Source of the DNA: Polluticaenibacter yanchengensis
Lineage (GTDB): Bacteria; Bacteroidota; Bacteroidia; Chitinophagales; Chitinophagaceae
NCBI GenBank assembly: GCA_027854065.1
Contig: JAQGEF010000003.1
Coordinates: 1 to 64,000, forward strand
Direction of reading: 5' to 3'
DNA length: 64,000 nucleotides
A model generated the notes under the pieces. The model made no database searches. It was given only the letters and a program-made list of their open reading frames with translations, and was not told where the DNA came from. Of this stretch, positions 9,360 through 16,919 are shown piece after piece (the first letter of the stretch is position 1; each line of letters begins with the position of its first letter). Position numbers and translations under genes: made by a program.

Positions 9360-9512
9360 TTACAGCGAGTGGAAGTGATCTGAAATAGAGAATTTATTTA
9401 TGCTTGACCGGATAATTTTGCTATCCCAGGATGAACCGGATTTAGGGGAAAAGAACCCAATTATTAATAAGACTAAACTTATAAAGCATAAAAGTGCAAA
9501 TGAATTTTCCAT
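9360..9512 (-). CDS. Candidate 50-residue single-helix membrane peptide
   Basis: This short open frame starts ATG at 9510-9512 and ends TAA at 9360-9362. The N-terminal half is strongly hydrophobic ('FALLCFISLVLLIIGFF', residues 5-21) and the rest is polar ('SPKSGSSWDSKII'). It points into the 8016-9242 gene on the same strand, which supports its being the first gene of that cluster. I know no homologue. Size alone makes the call uncertain. Confidence 0.4.
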   Translation of the reverse strand: MENSFALLCFISLVLLIIGFFSPKSGSSWDSKIIRSSINKFSISDHFHSL

Positions 9513-9845
9513 TTTTAATGTTTTGGATAGATCAACTGTTCTTCATGTTGGCGTTTATTGAAATAAGTATTTTACTATTTCTTTTACGATTCAAAAGTAT
9601 TTTCCTCTGATCTTATTTTTTTACGGATTTCCGTAAAGTGAAAAATAATTTTAAATAATCTGAAGTATCCTTAATAGGGGATGGCTTTTAAATGAGTAGC
9701 TGCATTCCGGAAAGAAGAGTGCATTAGTGGCTTATAAACGTGATACAGTAAAATGGGGGGAACAAGAGATGTCCCTTTGTACGATAAAGTGCAAAGGGAC
9801 ATTAGACATATAAAGACTAAGTTGCTATTTATATGGAGAATACGG
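9513..9845. other. Spacer with a strong hairpin
   Basis: There is no supported gene here. The notable element is the inverted repeat at 9769-9802 (14-base arms, one G-T pair, six-base loop). The remainder is AT-rich and probably holds the promoter of the minus-strand membrane cluster near 9550-9620. Confidence 0.5.
9769..9802 (-). terminator. Strong hairpin, probable terminator of the two-component operon
   Basis: ATGTCCCTTTGTAC (9769-9782) pairs with GTGCAAAGGGACAT (9789-9802) across a six-base loop. It lies about 45 bases past the stop of the response-regulator gene. A U-tract is weak on the minus strand, so it may be a processing or stability hairpin instead. Confidence 0.5.
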
Positions 9846-10511
9846 TTATCCGATAATACCCATTTTGACACAATGGGCAATCAGCTGTTCGTTGGTAGAA
9901 AAATCGAATGTTTCTCTCAGGAGTTTTAATTGCTTTTCTACACTGCTTTTTCCATTGGGAATGATGTTTTTCTCTTTCAGGTAGTCAGGTATTTCCAGTA
10001 CGCGCTTACCTTCTGCCATTAATGTGAGGATGGTTGTATCAAAGGTTGTAAACTCGTATGTATTGGTTTGTTTTCCCTGTTCCAATTGCGGAGGTTTATA
10101 AACCCGGTGGTTGGAAATCTCCCGGATGGCTTTGATCAGTTCTTTGGCATCGCCGCGTGCTTTACGCACATAGCCATCAATATCAAAATCTATGAAAAGT
10201 TTTTTTATAAAAGCGGGCCTGCTTTCTGCTGAAAAGACGAGTATTTTTAAATCGGGTTGTATTTGTTTTACGGCTTTGATTAAATCAATACCTCCGGATA
10301 ATTGTACTTTATGATGGTCTTCTTCGAAATATAGATCTGTAATAAGCAAGTCGTAACTCTGACCGGCCTGTATTGCTTTTTTTATCCTGAGTAAGGCTTC
10401 ATCGCAATATGTAGCGCTATCGAAAAATGGTATTTGAAGATCGTTTAATGTTTTTTCAACAGAGATATTGGTACTTTCGTAATCTTCTGCTATCAGTACT
10501 TTTTTTATCAT
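9846..10511 (-). CDS. Response regulator with LuxR-like output region
   Basis: A 221-residue response regulator. The receiver domain (1-130) has the acidic pair Glu9-Asp10, the phospho-acceptor Asp59 in 'LLITDLYF', a Ser in 'VFSAES', and Lys in 'VRKARG'. The C-terminal part (about 150-221) has the helix pattern of a LuxR/NarL DNA-binding domain: 'FTTFDTTILTLMAEGKRVLEI' in part, then 'SSVEKQLKLLRE'. The usual consensus residues are poorly kept. It lies 5 bases downstream of the TPR-histidine kinase gene and is surely its partner. Expected action is cytoplasmic DNA binding after phosphorylation by that kinase; targets are not visible. Confidence 0.88.
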   Translation of the reverse strand: MIKKVLIAEDYESTNISVEKTLNDLQIPFFDSATYCDEALLRIKKAIQAGQSYDLLITDLYFEEDHHKVQLSGGIDLIKAVKQIQPDLKILVFSAESRPAFIKKLFIDFDIDGYVRKARGDAKELIKAIREISNHRVYKPPQLEQGKQTNTYEFTTFDTTILTLMAEGKRVLEIPDYLKEKNIIPNGKSSVEKQLKLLRETFDFSTNEQLIAHCVKMGIIG

Positions 10512-10516
10512 ATCAT

Positions 10517-12175
10517 TTATGGTATAGGTATAATTAATAGGATTTTCAATCCTTGTGAAAAGGATGAATCAAAAGTAATTTGTCCGCCAATACTATTTAT
10601 ACGGGAAACCGTATTGTTCAACCCGTTACCATATTTTTGACCTGGTGCCAGGCCACAGCCATCATCTATGTATTGTATTTTAACCTGGTGGTGATTGTCC
10701 TCGAACCTGATGGTAATATAATTTGCACCACTGTGCTTTTTCATGTTGATCATGATTTCTTCGAGTACAAATCGCAATTCTGTTTGTTGTGTTGTATTTA
10801 ATTTATTCCAGGTGTCTGAAATTTTTCCAACAATTGATATCTTCCTGGTATCCGTGGAAAAGGATTTTAGTAGCTGGGTTATTTCATCATCCGTTTTTTG
10901 AGTGTTTTTTGTGAAATCTTCATATGAAATATTGCGGGATTGTTCGTAGAGTTCTTCCAGGTCATCAAGGATTAATTCCGGTTCCAGGTCAGGTTGATGT
11001 TCAATTTTTGTCATGATGCGATACAAACCGTTCGCAACCACGTCGTGTACTTTTTGTGAAGTCTTTAGCTGTTGTTTTTGCAGCGCCTGTTGTTTACGTT
11101 TACGATACCAGAAATATGAAATAACAGATAATAAAACTAAAACAAAAATAACAGCCTGGTTAATGACTAACCTGGTATTCTTTTCGGCATTATCCTTTTG
11201 CAGGACCAGGTTTTGAGTTTTGCTTTTTTCGGTTTCATAACGAATCAACGCAAATTGATTTTTGGCGGTGTTACTGGCGGTTTGTAAACTGTCATTTAAG
11301 AATTGATACCTGGTAAAGTATGATTTACTCCTGTCAGATGGTGCCAGGCTAATTAGTTTTTCAAGGGCTTTGGTCTCATTGGCCGGACTGTATAATTCCC
11401 TGGAGAGGCTGAGCATTTTATTGGCATAGGTGAATGCTGAATCGGCATTTGTGGACAGGTAGTAGTCTGCTAAGTGAGAATAGCTGGATTGTATGCCCCA
11501 TTGATCATTGATCTGCCGGCGTATTTGTAAGGCTTCCTGTAATTCCGGCTTTGCATTATAGGATTTATTTTGAAGCCATTTAGTATAAGCTAGATTCGAT
11601 AAGACTCTTGCAAATTCTACCGGTGGTGCCTGGTGACTTGTAATAATGGAGTCGTAGATATTGATTGCCTTTTGAAATAGTTTAGTGTCTTTATAAGCGA
11701 CCGCCAGATTATTGAGGCGTATTAACCGGTTGGTGCTGTCATTTGAATATTGTATAGCCAGGTTAAAGTAGCGGATAGCCTCATCAAAATGTTTCAGGTT
11801 TTTACAACTGATGGCGAGTTCGTTATAAATGGAGGAAAGGTATTCCTGATGTTCGGCATTCTTTTCATCCAGGAATGGAATGCCTTTCAGCAAGCTTTCT
11901 ATACTTCCTAAATAATCTCCTGCATCATTTTGTATCGCTCCCATTTGGATGGTCGCGTATGCCAATAATAAAGTATCATTGGTGTTTTCTGTAAATTCAT
12001 ACAGGTAATAAAAGGCAGAATCATTGCGTACATTTATTAACTGCTGTGCCCGCTTATAGTATTCATTGTATTTTTTGTTATTGTCTGCATTGACTGTTTC
12101 TGGGGGCTTTGTATCTATATTGATGGCATTTTGACAGCTAAGCAGCAGAAAAATAAAAAAAATATACCGGTTCAT
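10517..12175 (-). CDS. TPR-containing sensor histidine kinase lipoprotein
   Basis: A 552-residue two-component sensor. It begins with a lipoprotein-type signal (LLLSC, Cys14). Tetratricopeptide-like helices follow from about 35 to 300 and would lie in the periplasm. One transmembrane helix is at about 338-357. The HisKA_3-type dimerisation region has the candidate phospho-His377 in 'KVHDVVANGLY', and the ATPase domain carries the N box (Asn477 in 'EEIMINMKKH') and G box 'DDGCGLAPG'. This TPR-TM-kinase plan is common in Bacteroidota, where ligands are mostly unknown. The paired regulator gene follows after 5 bases. A lipid anchor together with a transmembrane helix is unusual; the N-terminus may be a plain signal or signal anchor instead. 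Confidence 0.88.
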   Translation of the reverse strand: MNRYIFFIFLLLSCQNAINIDTKPPETVNADNNKKYNEYYKRAQQLINVRNDSAFYYLYEFTENTNDTLLLAYATIQMGAIQNDAGDYLGSIESLLKGIPFLDEKNAEHQEYLSSIYNELAISCKNLKHFDEAIRYFNLAIQYSNDSTNRLIRLNNLAVAYKDTKLFQKAINIYDSIITSHQAPPVEFARVLSNLAYTKWLQNKSYNAKPELQEALQIRRQINDQWGIQSSYSHLADYYLSTNADSAFTYANKMLSLSRELYSPANETKALEKLISLAPSDRSKSYFTRYQFLNDSLQTASNTAKNQFALIRYETEKSKTQNLVLQKDNAEKNTRLVINQAVIFVLVLLSVISYFWYRKRKQQALQKQQLKTSQKVHDVVANGLYRIMTKIEHQPDLEPELILDDLEELYEQSRNISYEDFTKNTQKTDDEITQLLKSFSTDTRKISIVGKISDTWNKLNTTQQTELRFVLEEIMINMKKHSGANYITIRFEDNHHQVKIQYIDDGCGLAPGQKYGNGLNNTVSRINSIGGQITFDSSFSQGLKILLIIPIP

Positions 12176-12229
12176 GAAATATGGAATTTCGGTTAAATGT
12201 ACAGTAATTTAAAAGTATTTGTTTAAAAT

Positions 12230-12254
12230 AAAGGCAAGAAAAAATCTTGCCTTT
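12230..12254. terminator. Hairpin terminator between the small exported peptide and the kinase
   Basis: AAAGGCAAGA (12230-12239) pairs with TCTTGCCTTT (12245-12254), with a short A-rich loop and flanking A/T runs. Read on the minus strand it ends transcription of the 64-residue gene and separates it from the kinase operon. Confidence 0.75.
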
Positions 12255-12274
12255 ATAATTTGAACGGTTAATAA

Positions 12275-12469
12275 TTAAGGTTTTGGAGGAGTGGGTGGTG
12301 TTGGCGGAATCGGCGGTTTTGGCGGAAATGTGTGGCCTGTTTCATTATCGTCATCTTCTTCATCGTCATCATCATAAGTAGAGTAAATGATTGTTTCATC
12401 ATCCATATAATGTATTTGAACGTTACCTGATGACATTGAAAATATAAATGCAAAAAATAGTTGTAACAT
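12275..12469 (-). CDS. Small exported peptide with acidic patch and proline-rich tail
   Basis: This is a 64-residue frame with a plausible signal peptide (MLQLFFAFIFSMSSG). After it come a short polar region, a run of Asp/Glu at about 33-42 ('DDDDEEDDDNE') and a repetitive C-terminus of 'PPKPPIPPTPPTPPKP'. The composition is low-complexity and I know no family. Three points support a real gene: an ATG start after an A-rich leader, a terminator directly downstream at 12230-12254, and an upstream hairpin-rich spacer that could be its leader. It sits upstream of the TPR-kinase operon on the same strand. It could be a periplasmic ligand or metal-binding peptide; that is speculation. Confidence 0.5.
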   Translation of the reverse strand: MLQLFFAFIFSMSSGNVQIHYMDDETIIYSTYDDDDEEDDDNETGHTFPPKPPIPPTPPTPPKP

Positions 12470-12500
12470 TTGTTTAAATTTTAATATTTTAAGAAATGAT

Positions 12501-12630
12501 GCTCCTGCCAGGGACTGACCCCGGAGCGTGAATTGAACTTTGTAAGAAGTGTTTCTTACGATTTGGGAAGAGGAATGATTGGTGATGTCAGCAGTTGTTT
12601 AGCGCTTCCCAAAGCCGTTAAATGGCCGCT
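12501..12630. ncRNA. Hairpin-rich spacer, candidate structured RNA or leader
   Basis: Within the 374-base spacer 12470-12843, four inverted repeats lie in series. GCTCC (12501-12505) pairs with GGAGC (12523-12527), with GGG/CCC inside. GTAAGAA (12542-12548) pairs with TTCTTAC (12553-12559) over a four-base loop. TTTGGGAAG (12562-12570) pairs with CTTCCCAAA (12605-12613). GCC (12614-12616) pairs with GGC (12624-12626). The block is GC-richer than its surroundings and non-coding in all frames as far as I can see. It could be a small RNA or the 5' leader of the minus-strand 64-residue gene. The strand is undetermined. Confidence 0.35.
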
Positions 12631-12843
12631 GAAATCAATAATCAAAGAGGAGATAATTCTGTACAGTCGTTATCTTAGCAAGGGATAACTTTTATTTCCG
12701 GAACAAAGATATTTCGGGTTAAATGATTGATATTCATATGATTACTTTAATTCCAATGATTCCTGAGAAATTCCTGTAATTACGGTTTTGCGTATTAGGA
12801 ATTCCTGAAATTCTATTAGTTTTGTATCTATAAATCCAAGAAT

Positions 12844-13881
12844 ATGTATCAAGATTATATCGACAGGATACTTGAAGAGTACGAGAAGAAGAAGTTAGCA
12901 AACGAGCTCTCAGACTCTTTATTATTATTAACTACAGCTAAACTTAGAAATGAATGTTTATCTGTATATAAAAAGAGATACAATAAAAGATATGATGAAA
13001 AAGCTCTACAATCTTTTTTTGGGATAATTGACGAGCAAGAGGATATGTTGCGAAGTATCAAAAGGATTAATGTTGATAAATTTCGTCAACCTATTAGCCT
13101 CTTAAGAGGGGAAATCAAGGATACAGATATAAAAAATGTAGAGTTAATAGCGTGGTTAGTAGATTTTCAACCTAGGCCATTTGTTTTTGGAAGGGATTAT
13201 TCACGTACTGAAGATTTAGAAACGAAAAGGACGATAACGGAAATAGAGAAAAGAACTAATCAAGATAACGTAGATGAAATTTGTGAGTGGGAAATTGGTA
13301 TCGGAAATGATACTGATAGTGGTGACAATTCAGGTGGCGGTCAGAATATTGAAGGTGAACAATATACTGAAGGCATAAATGATGGAAAAGGAACACTAAT
13401 GAAACAGGAGTATAAGGATAGAAGGAAAGGCATTCAGGAAGAAATTCCTAAAATTCCTATTTCGAAATGGTATAGTTATTCTTCTAAAAAGGTTGCGGTA
13501 ATTGCGTTTGTTTTATTAGCGGTTGCTTTTACTTTTAAAGAGCGCTTAATGATAGAGATTGGTGTATTGTTTGCTAACAATAAGTGTATGTACTGGAATG
13601 GAGAATATTATGTAGCAGCACCTTGTGATGAAAAGGTGAAAGGGCGGTTTTTGATTGCTTTAGATGAGGAAAAAATTAAGGACTTCAAGAAAATTACGAA
13701 TCCGGATACTTTGGACCAAAATGATGTAGGTAGTGTATGGTACACAAAGATTACCAAAGACAGTTTAGAGTATTATACTGGTTATGGCAATCATCCCGTA
13801 TGGTATAATAAGAGATTAAAGCCTTTAAGTAAATATATTGTAGATACACATATTCTAAAATCTAAAAAAAATATTGATTAG
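12844..13881 (+). CDS. Single-pass membrane protein with a C-terminal 'YWNGEYY' domain, unknown function
   Basis: A 345-residue protein without an assigned function. Residues 1-145 are helical and charged. Residues 155-175 form a Gly/Asp/Ser linker ('NDTDSGDNSGGGQN'). A transmembrane helix lies at about 217-234 ('KVAVIAFVLLAVAFTF'). The C-terminal 100 residues begin 'CMYWNGEYYVAAPCDEK' and continue with 'ITNPDTL', 'VWYTK' and 'LKPLSKYI'. I have a general memory of such C-terminal domains in other Bacteroidota proteins, often after a central helix, but no function. The two Cys (in CMYW and APC) could form a disulphide if this part is periplasmic. It is monocistronic with a strong terminator. 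Codon use is more AT-rich than in the flanking kinases. Confidence 0.7.
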   Translation: MYQDYIDRILEEYEKKKLANELSDSLLLLTTAKLRNECLSVYKKRYNKRYDEKALQSFFGIIDEQEDMLRSIKRINVDKFRQPISLLRGEIKDTDIKNVELIAWLVDFQPRPFVFGRDYSRTEDLETKRTITEIEKRTNQDNVDEICEWEIGIGNDTDSGDNSGGGQNIEGEQYTEGINDGKGTLMKQEYKDRRKGIQEEIPKIPISKWYSYSSKKVAVIAFVLLAVAFTFKERLMIEIGVLFANNKCMYWNGEYYVAAPCDEKVKGRFLIALDEEKIKDFKKITNPDTLDQNDVGSVWYTKITKDSLEYYTGYGNHPVWYNKRLKPLSKYIVDTHILKSKKNID

Positions 13882-13897
13882 GAATGCTTTTAATCGA

Positions 13898-13933
13898 AAT
13901 CCCCCAATCTTTATTATAAAGATTGGGGGATTT
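13898..13933 (+). terminator. Strong rho-independent terminator
   Basis: AATCCCCCAATCTTTA (from 13898) pairs with TAAAGATTGGGGGATT (to 13933) across a very short loop. A T-containing tail follows, 17 bases past the stop of the preceding gene. The hairpin is symmetrical and may also serve the convergent kinase gene at 14032. Confidence 0.85.
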
Positions 13934-14031
13934 TATATTGAATAGCTATTTTAAATTTTGTAATGCTATTGAGGAAATAGTTCCTCAGATTTTTTAATTT
14001 TCTTTAGGTACAGGCTAATATATAGGTATCA

Positions 14032-15081
14032 TTATACTTTATTACCTACCGGCAAGGTAAACCCAATCGTCGTACCTACATCTACTTTACTACGCACGTG
14101 AATAGACTGGTTATGCGCTTCTACAATGTGTTTACAAATGGCCAGGCCCAGACCACTGCCGCCTACCTGGCGGTTACGGGCCCTGTCCGTGCGATAAAAA
14201 CGTTCAAAGACACGGGATAAATGTTCTTCGGCAATGCCCATGCCATCATCACTCACTTCTATTAAGACTGTAGCTTCATCTACATTATAAATGCCGATCA
14301 TGACCTTGCCATGTTCTTTACCGTATTTAATGCCGTTTTCTATTAAATTAATTAAAACCTGGCGAATACGCTCTTTATCTGCAAACACTGAATAGCTGAA
14401 ATGATCTTCGTTTTTAATGGCGCATTTAATGTGTTTCGCTGTCGCTTTTATGTATAAGGATTCAATCACTTCTTTAACAAGATTGCGGATGCTGAAAACT
14501 TCCTTGTTTAATGGAATTTCCCCGCTTTCCAGTTTAGAGATGATATCAATATCATTCGCCAGGTTCACCAGGCGATCAACATTTTTTTCTGATTTGGATA
14601 AGAATCTCTCGCGCATGGTTTCATCTTCAGCGGCGCCGCCCTGCAATAGTTCCAAGTAGCCCTGCAACGCAAAAATCGGCGTCTTGATTTCATGAGCTAA
14701 ATTCTGCAGGAATTCTTTCCTGTAAGCCTCGTTCGCTCTCAAAAGGTCAATCTCGCCCATGCGTTGTTCCGCCCATTTTTCCACATCTGCCCTTACTTCG
14801 TCGATGCTTTTCTGAGGCAATATATATTTATAGTAGGTTTCTTCTCTTTTAGATGCTTTTGTCTGGTAGATGAATTTATAGATCAGCTTTATCTTCCTGT
14901 ATATAAATTTTTGAAGTGTATAAAGAATAAGGGCGTAGCTTAATACAAGAAAAATAAAGGTAGATACCAACACTTCTACAATATCCGGGTGGATCAGCCA
15001 CATGCCAAACCCCACTATAATACTTAAAATCGTTGCGGTAAAAAGAGATAACTGCTTCGGTGTTAAATTTTTAAAATCCAA
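14032..15081 (-). CDS. Two-TM sensor histidine kinase (PhoR-like), orphan
   Basis: A 349-residue sensor kinase. Two transmembrane helices (about 11-30 and 38-60) are separated by only a short loop, so there is little external sensing domain. A coiled linker leads to the HisKA domain with phospho-His130 in 'NLAHEIKTPIFALQGYLELL'. The ATPase domain shows the N box ('NLIENGIKYG'), G1 ('DDGMGIAEEH') and G2 ('GGSGLGLAICKHI'). No response-regulator gene is adjacent, so its partner must be encoded elsewhere. In many Bacteroidota a kinase of this size is paired with a PhoB-like regulator and may report phosphate or envelope state; here that is only inference. Confidence 0.9.
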   Translation of the reverse strand: MDFKNLTPKQLSLFTATILSIIVGFGMWLIHPDIVEVLVSTFIFLVLSYALILYTLQKFIYRKIKLIYKFIYQTKASKREETYYKYILPQKSIDEVRADVEKWAEQRMGEIDLLRANEAYRKEFLQNLAHEIKTPIFALQGYLELLQGGAAEDETMRERFLSKSEKNVDRLVNLANDIDIISKLESGEIPLNKEVFSIRNLVKEVIESLYIKATAKHIKCAIKNEDHFSYSVFADKERIRQVLINLIENGIKYGKEHGKVMIGIYNVDEATVLIEVSDDGMGIAEEHLSRVFERFYRTDRARNRQVGGSGLGLAICKHIVEAHNQSIHVRSKVDVGTTIGFTLPVGNKV

Positions 15082-15426
15082 GATTCAATTAATTTAAAAT
15101 TTTCGGATAAAAGTCCATAAAGCTATTAAGAAAATGCCGATATAAAAAAACTATGTATTAATGAATTATTAAGTCTGCACATAATATCATTCTAAAGTTG
15201 GTTGTATGATGATAATGTACAGCCGGGCGATGTGGTTGGCCGTAAGAAATAGAACAGGGCAGGAGTAGTAGTATTATCGGCCTTAGTCAATCTTTCAGTG
15301 CAGGAACCAGCGCATCATCTGTTATACTTAATAAAACCCAGGTAAGTATTATGAAATAATTTATATATAAGCTTCTGATTTTTGAATTGTCCTTTTTGTA
15401 TTTTTACTGGTATAAAACAACGACTG
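15082..15426. other. AT-rich divergent spacer
   Basis: This 345-base region between the divergent kinase and haem-lipoprotein genes must hold both promoters. I see no repeat, RNA gene or convincing operator. Confidence 0.5.
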
Positions 15427-15783
15427 ATGAAAAAACTTAGGATTCTGTTAATAGTGCCTGTCATTGGTATATTCCAATTTTGCGGGTCATCTAAAAAGGC
15501 CACGGAAACCAAGACAACCGCGCCTGTAGCAAAAGCAAAAACAATTTCTTTTGAAACCGATGTAAAACCAATTGTAATGAATACATGCGCCCCATGTCAT
15601 ACTGTTGGTAAAAAAAGCCATTTGTTTGAGTATGATATAGCAAAGGAGCATATTGACGAAACAATCGAGCGTATCAAAAAAGGAGAAGCAGACCGTGGGT
15701 TCATGCCTAAAAATGGTAAGAAGATGAGTGATGCCGATATTGCGGTATTTGAACAATGGAAAGCAAATGGCTTTGCTAAATAA
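15427..15783 (+). CDS. Small haem-binding lipoprotein (cytochrome c-like)
   Basis: A 118-residue exported protein, starting at ATG 15427. A 15-codon upstream extension is open but would place the signal peptide internally. The signal ends in a lipobox-like 'GIFQFCGSS' with the lipidated Cys near residue 19. An Ala/Thr/Lys linker leads to a single cytochrome c haem motif 'CAPCH' in 'MNTCAPCHTVGKK'. Distal Met candidates occur in 'GFMPKNGKKM'. The fold matches small class I cytochrome-like domains that Bacteroidota often annotate as haem-binding proteins. Electron partner unknown. A terminator hairpin follows and abuts the next gene. Confidence 0.85.
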   Translation: MKKLRILLIVPVIGIFQFCGSSKKATETKTTAPVAKAKTISFETDVKPIVMNTCAPCHTVGKKSHLFEYDIAKEHIDETIERIKKGEADRGFMPKNGKKMSDADIAVFEQWKANGFAK

Positions 15784-15818
15784 TTGAACAGAAATCCAAT
15801 ATTTTAATATCTTGCAAG

Positions 15819-15851
15819 CTTGTGGAACTATAATCATCCACAAGTTTTTTT
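15819..15851 (+). terminator. Terminator whose U-tract touches the galM start codon
   Basis: CTTGTGGA (15819-15826) pairs with TCCACAAG (15837-15844) over a 10-base loop and is followed by seven T residues (15845-15851). The next base is the A of the ATG of the mutarotase gene. The hairpin looks like the end of the cytochrome transcript, and it may also control read-through into galM. Confidence 0.75.
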
Positions 15852-16781
15852 ATGCTGAATATTGACCTGGATTTAGATAAAAACGAGATCATTCTTGAAA
15901 ACGGCGAAAGCTGGCTCACTATTTTGCCAAAATGTGGTGCTATCCTTAACAAGTGGCTTTTTAATACCGTTGAAATAATTGACGGTTATGAAAGTACAGA
16001 GGATTTTGTTCAGAACTGTGAGAACAAAGGTTTTCGCAGTGTAAAATTATCCCCTTACGTATGCAGGATCCAGAAAGCCGGTTATCAGTTAAATGGCGTT
16101 GAATACCCCATTGGCAAGTATAAACTAAACGGCTTAAGTATTCATGGATTGTTGTACAATGTGCCATTCACTGTTAAAGATAGTTTTATAGGAAGCAAAG
16201 GCGCTACGGTTATCTTGTCACATCATTATAATGGTAACGATGCGGGCTACCCGTTTTTGTATGAACTGGAAGTAAGCTATACTTTAGATAAAAACAACCG
16301 GTTGACAATTACGACAAAATTTACCAATAAAAGCGGGGAGACAATCCCCGTAGCAGATGGATGGCATCCTTATTTTAAAATTGGTGAGAAAGTGGATGAT
16401 TTAATCATGCAGTTAAATACCAATGAGATGGTAGTGTTTGATGAAACTTTAATTCCTACCGGAGCGCTAACGCCATATGAAAAATTTAAAGGCCCAAAAC
16501 ACATTGAAAATACGGAACTGGACAATTGTTTTGTAGTAGCAAATATTCAGGATCCGGTTGTTGGGACTTTTATAAATGAAGATGCCCGACTGAAAATAGA
16601 GATATCAAACATAGAAAATTACCCTTATTTCCAGATTTATACGCCGCCACACAGGCAAAGCATCGCCTTTGAAAACCTGAGTGCACCGCCGGATGCTTTC
16701 AACAATAAAATGGGTTTGAAAATGCTGGAACCTAATGAAACAGTAGAGTTTACATGTGCCTATAAAGTAAGTAAACTTTAA
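15852..16781 (+). CDS. galM: Aldose 1-epimerase (galactose mutarotase family)
   Basis: A 309-residue member of the GalM family, which interconverts alpha and beta anomers of aldoses in the cytoplasm. Visible features are a start like homologues ('ENGESWLTILPKCGAIL'), His98 in 'GLSIHGLLYN', the catalytic-acid candidate His172 in 'DGWHPYFKIG', and the base candidate Glu274 in 'IAFENLSAPPDAFN'. Length is normal. No galactose genes are adjacent, so the physiological sugar is open; it might be a hexose-phosphate mutarotase relative. The ATG directly follows the U-tract of a terminator hairpin, leaving no ordinary leader, so expression probably depends on read-through. Confidence 0.88.
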   Translation: MLNIDLDLDKNEIILENGESWLTILPKCGAILNKWLFNTVEIIDGYESTEDFVQNCENKGFRSVKLSPYVCRIQKAGYQLNGVEYPIGKYKLNGLSIHGLLYNVPFTVKDSFIGSKGATVILSHHYNGNDAGYPFLYELEVSYTLDKNNRLTITTKFTNKSGETIPVADGWHPYFKIGEKVDDLIMQLNTNEMVVFDETLIPTGALTPYEKFKGPKHIENTELDNCFVVANIQDPVVGTFINEDARLKIEISNIENYPYFQIYTPPHRQSIAFENLSAPPDAFNNKMGLKMLEPNETVEFTCAYKVSKL

Positions 16782-16919
16782 ATTTGGCAATCTACGCTAT
16801 TCAATAGAACTGTTAAATAAGTGTCGCAGGTATCAATTTGCGATACGGACCAGCAGTAAATTTCATTACAATCAATTAAATTTGGATTTCAAGTTTTGAT
16901 TAATAAAAATAGACTGATA

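Noticed and set aside
9671..9880. A 69-codon minus-strand frame after the response regulator
   Set aside because: It runs through the hairpin at 9769-9802, overlaps the regulator end and has no protein-like pattern.
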